A stretch of DNA of 20,000 nucleotides. Source: Chromera velia (taxonomy: Eukaryota; Sar; Chromeraceae). Positions 8,521-18,378 of the stretch are shown one piece after another (within the stretch, counting starts at the first letter, position 1; each line of letters opens with the position of its first letter). The DNA lies in the NCBI GenBank assembly GCA_018398765.1, contig JAHBMJ010000037.1, forward strand, positions 1 to 20,000. The letters are read 5' to 3'. The notes under the pieces are model-generated. The model was not told the DNA's origin. It was given only the letters and a program-made list of their open reading frames with translations, and did not search any database. The translations under genes were made by a program, and so were the position numbers.

Positions 8521-8980
8521 GGTTGCTGGACGCTCCTATGTTTGTGGAGTGAAGCTGCAGGGGGGACCTCATTTAAGCTTCTCTGCGGGAGGCGCGAGAT
8601 TCCGGGGCGGATGACCGGTAATTGGGGTATCCTCAGCAGTCCTGCTGACGGGGTCAGCATGAGGGGGATCTGGATCCAGTTCCTCACCGCCGTGATGCAT
8701 GACATGGTGGTTGTCATGCATCGTGTGCCTGTTGAGCCCCGACAGCCCAACGGGGAGGAGAGATTTACGTTTCTCAACGTCTATCCCAAGAATTAAGCTG
8801 CTGTTTCCTCCTCATGGCTTCAAGAAGTGGGCTCCTGGTGGGGTGGGGGACCAGCCCTTTGAAATTGTAGACTCCTTTGGAAACAGGGAGATTGTGCATC
8901 CGCACGAGTGGGTCTTGGTACAGGACATGAATGGAGGGACGGGGGCCAAGTATCGCCCTAACACGTCAAAGCAGAGGGGG
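8521..8980 (+). pseudogene. Copia integrase C-terminal region
   Basis: GGTSFKLLCGRREI and GVSMRGIWIQFL continue the core frame. The frame then shifts and reads LLFPPHGFKKWAPGG, FEIVDSFGNREIVHPHEWV and VLVQDMNG. This resembles the segment after the copia integrase core, where a beta-rich stretch with a V-x-D-x-x-G turn is usual. The frameshift lies between about 8760 and 8800. Confidence 0.6.
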
Positions 8981-10778
8981 CACCGTAGATTCCCGTATCT
9001 CCTCCCTGGGCAGGTTCCTCGCGGCCGTGCAGTTGCGCAGCCACAGAGCGGAAGGGCCCCCTCAATGGACAGGAACCTGTTTAACCCCATAGAGTTGGCG
9101 CTCCATCGCAGAGGCACCTCTCGCAACAGCTCCCTGAGAGGCTTCCGTTGCCACCAGAGGCATGGGAGATGTAAGCGCATTGGTAGCTGCTACTGCAGGG
9201 GAGGGCTCCTCATTCTCATCCTCGGCCTCCGGAGGGGCCACAGCAGCCGGAGGAGGGGCAGGCACGGGGGGGGACCTCCACAACGTGTTACTCGCAGAGG
9301 TGTGGCGGATGGGAATCCTGGACGATACTCCAGGTCTGGAGCGCCTCTGGCAGATACCCTGTCCTGATCCCCTTCGGTCGGACATGCAGGGAACCTCAGT
9401 GGATCCTTTGTCCTCCCTTCCTCTCAAGTTGAGGGCTCGCTTCGAGAGCACCCTCTATCGGACTCCCCTGTGGGGCAGAAAGTCTTAGTACTTGAAGAAG
9501 GGGGGCAAGTACGCCGTTCCTCGTTTCTCTGCCTACCAGGCGGTGTGGGACTCCTGGACATGCAAGCCACCAAGTTTCAAGTCGGACGTTGGTGTCGACG
9601 ATGGAGGTCTGCTCGGAGTCTCGAGGAAGACAATACTCGGGAGGCTCAGGAGCTGGTTGGCTCTAGGACCAAGCCTCTCGAAAGTTGGAATTTTTTTTCT
9701 TCGCTCGCCCGTGGAGGCCGAGCAGTATATGAACTCCTTCCCAGAGGATTTTCAGACAAAGTTCTGCAAGGCGTTCACGATAGCTCCCACGCCTCATGCA
9801 GGGAAGCATACTGGGCAGCTCCCTTGGAAGGCGGCACACCTCAACTACGAGGCCCTCCAGTGGACCAAACAAGAAGGTATTTACTGGATTATTGGGTACA
9901 ATATGAGAACTAGACTCGGAAAGTGGGAGCTGGTGGACTAGGCAATAGGTTCGCTGTCAGGGAGCTGTCAGGGACCAAGTGATAGGTTTATGTGCTGGAG
10001 CTGGGATTTTATTCGGCTCCTGACGCCTTCACTACGCAGGATAGAACTCTGGATTTTGACCCCAGGGCAGCTCAGGCGAGATGCCATCAAAAGTATGGGG
10101 AGGACTGGGTGAACAAGAGGTACCTCAAAGTCCTCAAGGTGGAGAAAGAGAGGAGGAGCAAACAGAACGTGTTCGTCCTGGAGGAGTTCAACCCTGGCAA
10201 GGCCTTCTATTGTGCTTACTGCCTGAGTAAGTACCACTACAAGGTGTAGGGGCACCTCCTGGAGTCTCACTACAAGACTGAGGAGAGAGAGGCTGTAGAG
10301 GTGGGTGAGGACCCCACCGCACATGTCCGTCCATCGGACAACAGTTACTGGAAGAAAAGGGTTGACGTGGATGTTTAGGGAGATAAAGGAGCAAAGACCC
10401 CGCCCCAGTGCGTTAATTGGGTCGAGCACTGGGAGAGCAGAGAAGGAGGCAGGCGCACAGGAAGAGGAAGGGCTAAATGAAGAGGAGGAGGAGGAAGGCA
10501 AAGAGTCCTCTGGGGAGGAGGACCACTCCAGACAGCCACCCCACCACTGTCGGGACAATGATGACGACCAGCCACCAGAGTCTAGAGGCTCAAAAGGATC
10601 TGGCGACAGCAGGAAGGACGGTGAGAGTGGGGGTAGGGAGGAAGGTTTTCCTCCTGACTCTCTAGATGCACAAAGGCGAGGGGGGGACCTCTCATCTAGG
10701 GTGGCATCAGGGGAGGAGTTTGTGTACACGGACTGGAATAAACCTAGGTGCATCCTGGTAACTTGGTAGTCAGCCAGA
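8981..10778 (+). pseudogene. Unusually long copia integrase-RT linker, part 1, with C2H2-like finger
   Basis: No known domain was recognised over most of this stretch, but it is clearly coding-like. One open frame gives PRFSAYQAVWDSW and EAEQYMNSFPEDFQTKFCK (9492-9938). Another gives LDFDPRAAQARCHQKYGEDW and YLKVLKVEKERRSKQ, then a finger C-x2-C-x10-H-x4-H at 10211-10270 (CAYC...GHLLESH) broken by TAG at 10247-10249. A Glu-rich acidic low-complexity segment follows (EEEEEEGKESSGEED, about 10480-10530), then EEFVYTDWNKPRCILV. Frames change several times. In-frame TAGs also occur at 9486 and 9939. Confidence 0.5.
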
Positions 10779-10786
10779 AATAGGGG

Positions 10787-11521
10787 GGTGGTTACCAGGT
10801 TGGCCGGTAACCTGGCCGGCCGAGTCGCGGCGGCGCCGCGGGCCCGCGCCGCGGCCCGATCGACGTCCGTGCGGCCGCCGCGCGGCCTTGGCGCAATGGG
10901 GGCCGCCGCGACCGCGTCCAGCGCGTCAGGCATGCTTGCGATACCCGTGCGCGCCTGTATGCAGTCTTCTATCGCAATTGAATGTGATCGTTCAGTGATG
11001 CAAAGGTCAGTCACTTTCTTATGTGGAAACGTCGCGACCCTGTGTTGTTGAAACGTTGGTTTTGCTCTTGATTGAGCAGTTGTTCCCCAAAGAAGCTAAA
11101 CTTAGAAGTTTCAAGATGTCAAAAGGCAAACTGTTCACAGCTATCGCGTCGAGTTGACTATGCATGTGTTTTATGCATGTTTTGTGCATGTGTGTGTGCT
11201 TTTATGCCGCATGAATGTGTTTCATCGATTTTCATGCATGTTATTCGCTTGTTGTGCATGCATATGAGTTTCATGCGTGAAAGAAAAACAGTTTTAGGAT
11301 TTAAAAGTTTCCGCGTCTTTCGAATGCGGCCAGATTTTTTTTTAATTTTTTTTCTATAATTTTTTTTTCTATATTTTTTTTAAATTTTTTTTTTCTAGAT
11401 TTTTATTTTTGTTTTTTTTTTTAATTATATGACCGGTAAACCGGTAACCTGGCCATTATTAAAAAATTGGTCTAGCCCGGCCAGGTAACCGGTTACCCGG
11501 TAATTACCCGGCCATCATGCA
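10787..11521. mobile_element. Insertion-like cassette with GC-extreme and T-rich halves
   Basis: This stretch breaks the coding-like linker and differs sharply in composition. 10800-10930 is extremely GC-rich and CpG-rich, while 11330-11433 is a T-rich tract. Related words lie at both ends. CCGGTAACCTGGCC occurs at 10804-10817 and exactly again at 11441-11454, and a near-exact inverted copy (GGCCAGGTAACCGG) is at 11479-11492. The cassette is flanked by AATAGGGG (10779-10786) and ACTAGGGG (11522-11529), a possible 8-bp target duplication with one mismatch. No ORF in it is convincing. Class is unknown; a hAT-like non-autonomous element is possible, but the terminal repeats are not clean. Confidence 0.5.
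11332..11433 (+). repeat. T-rich low-complexity tract
   Basis: Runs of 7-11 T are separated by short AA, CTA or G interruptions. The tract lies inside the insertion-like cassette. Confidence 0.9.
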
Positions 11522-11529
11522 ACTAGGGG

Positions 11530-12619
11530 AATAAAGGCCCATCGTCAGAAAGAAGGAAAAGAGTGCGAGGAGGAAGGAGAAAGCGTTCCGGTATAGACGT
11601 AGACGACGAGAAAGGGTACGAGTCCATCATTCAGGTTGATTCTGACGATGAGGGTAGACCGGCCTGTGATGGGAGACAAACTGCCGGGAGGGGCAGTCGT
11701 ATCCAGATCTGCAGGTAATACCCCACTGCGGGAGCAGGGGGTGCTTGGCATGGGTGTGTTAGAGTTCTCAACGTACGACGATGCTCCACCCGAGAGCAGA
11801 CCGATACGTGTTACGGTCTGGAACACCCCTCGGGGAGGGAAGAAGCTGATCGCCTTCCTGAAGGACTCACGTGACGCCAAGTCATGTGAGTTTGCTACCC
11901 TCAAGCCCGACGTCAACTCCTACGACCCCCTCAAGTTCAAAGTTGGAGAGATTGACATGGATGGGAAGCGCTTAAGAGTTAAAAAGAGGCAGTTGGGGCC
12001 TTGTTTCGAGATGAGAGGTGATTTTGTTCCCCATGCCGCTCTACAAGCCATCACCGACGAAGTCCAGCTCCGAAAGGTCGGACTGGGAAAGCTCCTTTCT
12101 AAGGATAAGGGAAGCGACGGAGATGAGGCAGCAGAGAAGGAGAAGGAGGAACCTAAGGCCTCGGAGGAATCGGCAGCAAAGCAGTCAGTGGAGCTGCCGG
12201 AAGAGGACTTCCGACCCACGGAGGAGGCAGAAGAGCCGTCTTCCTCTTCAGCTTTATCCTCTTCTCTTGCCGAAGCCGCTCCTTCGGGAGCTCCACAGGA
12301 AGAGCCAGTGGAGGGACCCACGGATAGGATCCTGGTGGGCATGGAAGACGTTGCAGGAGTGGGAGATCATCCTCTGAGTGGGGATATCACCGACAGCGAG
12401 CCTCTCTCTCTCGTCGCAAGCATGACAGAGGGGGATAGGTCGGATGGGGAGATGAGCGCTTGGACTATGTCCACTTGTGGAGAAGGTTCTGAGGACGAGG
12501 ATTCTGACGATAAAGATTTTGGGGCGAGGTTGGGGGGACCCTGGCTAGGGCCCGCAAGCACTGGAGACGCTGTCTTGCCTCAGGAGGAGGAGAAGGAGAA
12601 AGAGCCTACCCCAATTTGA
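11530..12619 (+). pseudogene. Unusually long copia integrase-RT linker, part 2 (long open frame)
   Basis: An open frame of about 320 codons ends at TGA 12617-12619. It contains RPIRVTVWNTPRGGKKLIAF, FKVGEIDMDGKRLRVKKRQL and GDFVPHAALQAITDEVQLRK. A long Glu/Ser/Lys-rich disordered part follows (KEKEEPKASEES, EDEDSDDKDFG). A preceding coding-like stretch in another frame (YESIIQVDSDDEGRP) suggests a frameshift near 11650. No family was recognised. Acidic disordered linkers before RT are common in copia polyproteins, but this one is far longer than usual. It is the longest intact frame of this element in the window. Confidence 0.5.
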
Positions 12620-12879
12620 AAGGGTTTTTCGATGGTATGTTTCACGAGGGGGGCCTTGGAAGATCCCTCTATCATGCCTGTCAGGTCCACTAGAGGAAGG
12701 TGGGGCAACAAGGTGAGGAAGGATTCAGGCCTCCAGTTGTTTACCGGAGCCATGGGGTGTGAGGAGGCAGATAGGTCTGCCTGGAAGAACGGGAAGTGGA
12801 GAGAAAAGGGGACCCTCGGAGGGGTCTCCTAGTCTCTGTCCTCTGCTCATCTGTCTGACAGGGGGTGGGGTCAGGGCCA

Positions 12880-13995
12880 GCATGCAGGCTTCACCTTCAT
12901 GGGTGCGGTTATATATGAGGACGAATTGAGTCGCTTCAAACTCAGCTTCCCGCAACAAAGGAGGAGATAGACTCTGGGATACACAGGGTGGTGGCCCTCA
13001 AGGAATGGCTGGTGAAGATTGTGGGAAACAAGGTCCTGGGAAGGAAGGTGAAGAAGGCGGAGGTACGTGCGGTGGTGGGAATGGGGTGGCGATGCACATG
13101 GAAGGAGCAGGACGTCGACGGGTTAAGGAAGCCAAAGTGTCGCTTTTTTGCGAAGCGCTTTCTCAATGATAGGTCCGTCGACACATATGTCGGTACCCCC
13201 TCGGTGGCGGGTATCAACTATGTAGCTCTGTTCATTGTGTCGCAGAAAATGGAGATGGGGGCGGCAGACGTTACTGCTGCCTTCCTGATGTTGAAGGATC
13301 ACAACCAGGAGAGGGTCAGTACAACCCTTCCGAAGGTCCTTCCCGAGTACCCCAAGGAGTCCCCATTTCCGGACGTCCCTCAGGAGAGGTATGAGGAGCT
13401 CATGAAGGAAGCCCGCAAGTTTGAGGCGGGGGAGACGTATCTCATAGAGATGGGTCTCTATGGGCTGCCTTGTGCAACGCAGCTCTTCGACGCCAAATTG
13501 GAGGGGGTCTGCAAGAAATTGGGCTTTTGGCGTGTGGACACGGCGATCCGAGTCATTGTCACAGGGAAGAAGGGGGAGCCCACCATAGCGGTCATCATGA
13601 ATTAGATCGATGACTTGCTGACGGGAGCCAGCAAGGAGGAGTACGGGAAGCTTCAGGCCACCCTCAATAAGGAGGTGAGGTTTGGCTCGGTGTATGTCAT
13701 TAGGCAGGGCTCTGAGCAAAAGTTCTCTGGGGTCGACATAGAGAGAGTGGGACCAAGAGAAGTGATTCTCTCCCAGGCCTCTTACTTGGAGAATACCAAC
13801 ACCGCTCCCCTCAGAATCTGGGAGATTTTGAAGGAACGGCGCACCCAGAAGCCCTGGAGAGGTCTCGACGGGAAGTTAGCAGAGCCGTCAAAGAACGAGG
13901 AGGTAGATGAGGCCTACGAGAAGCCGTTGCGGACTGCAGTAGGTACACTGCAGTGGGGGGTGAGGATGTGTGAGGCATACTGTAGCTCAGAGCCT
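12880..13995 (+). pseudogene. Copia reverse transcriptase (RVT_2 type), Tyr of active-site box is TAG
   Basis: The start region reads QLPATKEEIDSGIHRVVALK. Next come GWRCTWKEQDVDG, KCRFFAKRFLNDRSVDTYVG, the first catalytic Asp in GAADVTAAFL, and YGLPCATQLFDAKLE, equivalent to the family's Y-G-L-K-Q-S-x-R. The polymerase box reads AVIMN-stop-IDDLLTGA, so the Tyr of Y-[VI]-D-D is a TAG codon at 13603-13605. Both Asp of the box remain. The frame then continues through KFSGVDIERVG, SYLENT and RTAVGTLQW. A frameshift near 13990 moves the next part (LTKPSKRIFKTVVRVLE) to another frame. The enzyme would be cut off in its active site. Confidence 0.93.
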
Positions 13996-14587
13996 CACCA
14001 AGCCTTCGAAGAGAATTTTCAAGACCGTCGTTCGGGTCTTGGAGGTGATGAAGGCAAACCCTGATAAGAGGATCTTCAGGGGGATTCGGGGGAACCCGGT
14101 CGTGCACGCGTATTTCGACGCTGCCTTTGTCTTGGCAACCTACGGGGCACGTCTGGAGTACGCCATCAGGGTCCTCGACTCCTGTTTTCTCCCTGCCTGT
14201 GATGAGAAGGAGGCCCTGTTCCTCAATTGGATCGCGTGAGCAACTAAGCGAGCATCTAGGAGGATGGGGTCATCGACTTTGGGAGAAGCTCTCGGTCTCG
14301 AGTTTCTCTTAAAGAAGCTGGCAGAGATCCTCCATCTGCTGAAGGAGATGTGGCAGAACTTGCTGCAGAAGGAGAGAATCAGGGTGATCATCTATACCAA
14401 CTCCGGTCCCCTCCACGACTAAGTCCAGTCTGGGAAGGCCCAGACTGACTCCACAATGCAGGGAGTTTTAGCCTGGTACATGCAGGAGCTGAAGGCGGCC
14501 GGAGCCGACCTGGTCTGGACCTTCCGCAAGAGAAACGTCGCCAACGTCCTCACAAAATGCGCTCTCCCAGGAGGGGAGCTGGTATGA
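13996..14587 (+). pseudogene. Copia RNase H domain, catalytic Asp changed
   Basis: RNase H follows RT in the copia order. VHAYFDAAF carries the first Asp. NWIA-stop-ATKRASRRMGSSTLGEA corresponds to the usual I-S-W-x-S-K-K-Q...S-S-T-E-A-E segment, and the conserved Trp is TGA at 14237-14239. The later Asp of the family's Y-x-D-N appears as Asn in IIYTNSGPLHD. The Asp of the closing A-D-x-L-T-K motif is also Asn, in VANVLTKCAL. A TAA lies at 14420-14422. The polyprotein ends with TGA at 14585-14587. Several changes are single G-to-A differences from the family pattern. Confidence 0.85.
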
Positions 14588-14601
14588 GGCGTAGACAACG
14601 G

Positions 14602-14990
14602 GGTGGAAAGAGAGGAGTAAAGGCGTGGGGGGCAGTGTGTTGTGTTTGTGTTTGTACATATGTGGCAGCAGGAGCTGCCCCTCTGCGTCTTCGATCGTTT
14701 TTGGTATGAAAAGAGGGCCTAGGTGGGCATTTTGTTTGTCGTTTTATTCATGAGGTGATGGCGCTTTCTGTTCGTTTTCTGTTTCTGCTTTTTACCTGTG
14801 CTTCCCTTCCCTCTCATCTGTTCGTGATTGCTGCCCCTCCACCATGGAGGGAGCAGTCAGAGAAGCGAGGTAACAGGGGGGGGGCGGAAGCCAATGAAGC
14901 AGAGTAGATATAGGCAACTTATTTTTCTATTAGTCTCGTGCTTTCCCCTCTCTCATTCTGACTTCTTTAGCAAGGACGCATGCAGGATTG
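14602..14990 (+). other. 3' flank of copia element: polypurine tract and possible LTR start
   Basis: A purine-rich run (GGAAAGAGAGGAG ... GGGGGG) ends at about 14635 and is followed directly by TGTGTTGTG at 14636. This is the arrangement expected for a polypurine tract and the start of a 3' LTR. The LTR end cannot be placed and no 5' copy was found. The stretch also holds an inverted repeat around CCTCCACCATGGAGG (about 14837) and a G9 run at 14876-14884. No gene is seen. Confidence 0.4.
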
Positions 14991-15370
14991 ATGAATGAAA
15001 GTGGGGCCAGCGCGAAGGCGCTCTGGCAGGGTGGGGCCGCAGACTTCAGCAGGTGTGCTGCGGGATGCGGCAGTCAGGCAGGAAAGTAAGAGGTGGTTAG
15101 GCATAGGAAAGGAGAAGCGTATGCATGGTGTAGACAGGTCTGTCCTTATCACCACACAGAGGCAAAGGCAAAGGGGAAAAAGGGTGTGGAGCCTGGGTGG
15201 CTTCACTAATTCATCAACAGAGCTTAGATCTCATTTGCTTTTTGCATCCCTGCTCTGGAAGTATACTGATTTCCTTGCCGTTACGAAGGTAGGGGAGGGA
15301 TGTAAAAAGTCCTTCCTTCAACAGCCTTCTAAGTCAAATCTATCCCAAACGGTCTCCAACATCAAAACGG
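14991..15370. other. Unassigned sequence
   Basis: An open frame of 130 codons exists on the plus strand here, but it shows no recognisable domain and has a composition like non-coding DNA. I do not call a gene. A short direct repeat ACGGTCTCCAA occurs twice near 15348-15377. Confidence 0.4.
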
Positions 15371-15840
15371 TCTCCAAAAAAAAGTAAAATAAAAAATATT
15401 TTTATGTTGTTTAAAGACATTTAAATGATACAAACGAGTGTCAAAACGCTTTTTAAACTCTAATTTTAATCAATTCATTCATCAATCATTTTATATGTAT
15501 ATTATGCATTTCAAAAATTATAATTTAAAAATTATATATTTATGTAGGCCGATATATTGTATATACCTAAGTGTATATAGATTAATTCATGCATTTATGT
15601 ATAAAATAAAAAAGTATCTCCTATTTAATTGGCTATTTAGTTTTTTAACACTTACTTCTAGCTAGTAGCTACTTTGAACAACAGTTTTGATTATTGATCT
15701 AGTAACGTTTTTGTAATTTACGAAATGATATTACAATATGTACCACAATTAATGTTTTAATATAATAAAATTATCTATCAATCAATCAATCAATCAATCA
15801 ATATTCTAAGCATCAACTCAAATATAGTGGACTTCAAGGC
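15371..15840. other. AT-rich intergenic region
   Basis: The stretch is strongly AT-rich with no coding signal. It holds a local inverted pair GTTTAAA/TTTAAAC near 15409-15457 and the ATCA microsatellite at 15777-15802. Confidence 0.6.
15777..15802 (+). repeat. (ATCA)n microsatellite
   Basis: About six consecutive ATCA units. Confidence 0.95.
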
Positions 15841-15854
15841 ACGTTTCCTAAATT

Positions 15855-15855
<1 letters not shown>

Positions 15856-15918
<63 letters not shown>

Positions 15919-15920
15919 AC
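15856..15920 (+). repeat. Compound (TC)n(AC)n microsatellite
   Basis: Uninterrupted TC dinucleotides, apart from two TTT breaks, switch directly to AC dinucleotides at about 15894. The run ends at ATGCATGCAC. Confidence 0.95.
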
Positions 15921-16061
15921 ATGCATGCACCTGCCAATGGCCAGGAAACCTCAGAGTCTTTTACATGCAATTCACAACAAATCAACAGATGCAGATACAG
16001 ACCATGCACAGGAGAGAGAAAAAACGCTGTAAGGAAACGGTTACCTCCCCTATGCTGTTGG

Positions 16062-16195
16062 ACTGTCTCTGTTTTTGTCTTTTTCCTGTCTCTAACTCTC
16101 TCTTTCTCTCTCTCTCTCCCTCTGCCTCTTTGTGAAGGGAAAAAGGAGAAGGGGGAAAGAGAGGATGGAGGCCGAAGAAGAAGGAAAGCGATGGA
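16062..16195. repeat. Pyrimidine-rich tract followed by purine-rich tract
   Basis: CT-rich sequence to about 16132 passes directly into GA-rich sequence to about 16190, so the two halves can pair imperfectly. No coding feature is supported. It lies just downstream (in gene orientation) of the end of the minus-strand gene. Confidence 0.6.
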
Positions 16196-16210
16196 TAATT
16201 TTGTACACAA

Positions 16211-16492
16211 TCAATCGAGCACGCTCTTGTCTCCTCGTTCGCACTGCCGAATCAACCATTTTTTCCCCCTCAACGATTTTGCGAAGTCCTTCCAGCAGAC
16301 ATCCATCCAGTCATAAACTTGGTCCAAGAGGGCAAAAGGGAGGAGTCCAGCCTTTGTAAGATCGAATCCCCAGTACACCACGGTATCCATCGACTCCGTG
16401 CTGACCTGGTTGCACAGAGAGTGAACGTTAAAGACATCATTAGCATCGAATCATCGGACCTTCACCTCTTTTGAGGAAATTACTTCCAGAAC
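16211..16492 (-). CDS. Exon 8 (last) of GHTH-motif gene, with in-frame TGA
   Basis: The acceptor is CTATCTCAG|GTTCTGG. The frame reads VLEVISSKEVKVR-stop-FDANDVF, then DTVVYWGFDLTKAGLLPFAL and LDQVYDWMDVCWKDF, ending at TGA 16211-16213. The internal TGA (16451-16453) falls where a V-x-W-[FY] pattern would have Trp. Apart from it, the 93-codon exon is open. Confidence 0.6.
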
Positions 16493-18138
16493 CTGAGATA
16501 GCAGAGGCAAAGTAAAGAATGGCTTTGTGTGTATTCGATGAATAACCGTGCATCGATTTCAGTTCTTTGCGTGCGGCAGTCATAAACACAAACCAGACAT
16601 GGACCTTTAATTTTTTATATTGTGCAGTATACATTTGTACAGTGCACCGCGGTGTACATTACCAGACGTTACAACACTTTGAAAATTGCAAACCAGCGCG
16701 AAGGCTCAAAACACATGCCAGCAAGCCACTGCAGCGAGAACAGCTGAGACCTGCCTTGGCAATCCAGACAGGGACCCTCTCCTCGTCGGCGTCTGGGTTG
16801 AACATGATTATGTCACCCTTGTCGACTTTGTTGAACTTCCCTCTGAGGACACAGGAGCCATTTTCCAGGTTGTCGAAGAAGGAACAGACTAGTTTTTTGG
16901 GGGAGAGAAGGTCGTTTTGGTGGTCCAGCTCAGAAATGCCTTCCTCCCGCTCCTGACCAAACTGGGCCGGATGTTCATCGATAAAGTCCCTGACTTCCTG
17001 TGCTGCAGGCATAGTAAGGATATGTTGAAGATCCACAACTAATCAAGACAATCTAGAGAATTTTGAGTGCCAAAACAGAAACTGAAAAAGGTGAAACCAT
17101 GGAAAGATGGATACTTATTTGTGTAAACGCTCTCGTCTTTTCTTTCTCATTTACTTTTTCCTTTCATTTTCTGCACAAGCTGACCCACTTCGTGCTCTTT
17201 TTCTGGGATGCTCTTCTCCTCCCTGGCTGGCACGGTAGTCGTTCTACTGTGCATGTGCCGCGTGCAACTTCTTCATTGCTTCGTCAAGCCGGTGACGAAA
17301 AGCTTCTTTGAAGTTGACAGCTCTGCAAAAATAGGAGGGACAGAAGATACAAACGAGAGATGGCAGGAAGCAGGTGAAAAAGAATAAAAAAAGTAACAGT
17401 CTCTGTATTGCAGCTGTATGTGTGCAAGTACAGATCAAAGAATAAGTCAAAAGAACACTCACTTCAAGGAAGCATGAAGAAAATATGAGTATAAGATATG
17501 ATGCAAATCAAGGAAGAGAAGTATGCCAAATTAATTGAATAAGTAGAACCTCTCGGAATGCAATTTTTCGCTGACTGACCGTGGAGTTCTGTACTCCACC
17601 ATATTCCTCAACCATCTCAGATCGTCGAAAAACACTGCCGTGGGAAACTTCTTTTCCCACTGGTTGAAGGTTCTAAGAAGCTCCTGCTTGTTGTCGAACT
17701 CAGTGGGCAACACTTGCTCAATAATTCTGCACACAGGTCAGATGAGTGTGGATACAGTCATCCTATACAGTCTTGCCGAATTACGAGCGCATACTTTCAA
17801 GACAAAATCAGCACCTGCAACCAGCTAGAAGGCACCCCCCCTCTAATCGATGCACCTACTCCATGTCTCCAAAAGCTTCCTCAGAAACTGGACGAACGGA
17901 CGGGCAAAGGAGTAAACCGAGTCTGTCAGCCATTCCTTCCACTTGACGTAGACCGTGACTGCACCATCCTGATCAACCCCCCCCCTGGAAACGACAAACT
18001 TGTGTGCACGGTTGATATCTGCAAAACATACACACATACACACAGACATACACACATACACACACACACATACACACACACACACACACAGAGAGACACA
18101 CATACACACACACACATATACACATATGTACATACACA

Positions 18139-18181
<43 letters not shown>

Positions 18182-18226
18182 ACACACACACACATACACA
18201 CACACACACACACATACACACACACA

Positions 18227-18305
<79 letters not shown>

Positions 18306-18346
18306 ACATACACATGCGCGCGTACGCATGCACACATACACACACA

Positions 18347-18378
<32 letters not shown>

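Larger units (their letters stand above)
6530..14640 (+). mobile_element. Ty1/copia-type retrotransposon, heavily degenerate
   Basis: The order on the plus strand is a gag-like acidic region, protease, integrase zinc domain (WHRRFGH...CPICPLLKA), integrase core, integrase C-terminal part, a very long linker, RT and RNase H. Integrase before RT is the Ty1/copia order and opposite to the gypsy element next to it. Coding potential is clear but frames change several times, and many in-frame stops are present. The polyprotein ends at TGA 14585-14587 after VLTKCALPGGELV. No 5' LTR matching the 3' flank was found, so the left end may be truncated or buried. Confidence 0.9.

Noticed and set aside
9968-11014. 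A 348-codon minus-strand ORF
   Set aside because: It lies opposite the copia linker and runs into the GC-extreme cassette. Ser/Leu/Pro-rich low complexity and no motifs suggest a chance ORF.
14995-15387. A 130-codon plus-strand ORF as a gene
   Set aside because: No recognisable motif, no supporting neighbours and no splice or conservation evidence.
15777-15802. CRISPR-like short repeats
   Set aside because: It is a simple tetranucleotide microsatellite without spacers, in a eukaryotic context.
15827-16316. Overlapping ORFs on both strands around the TC/AC repeats
   Set aside because: They consist of simple-repeat translation without domains.
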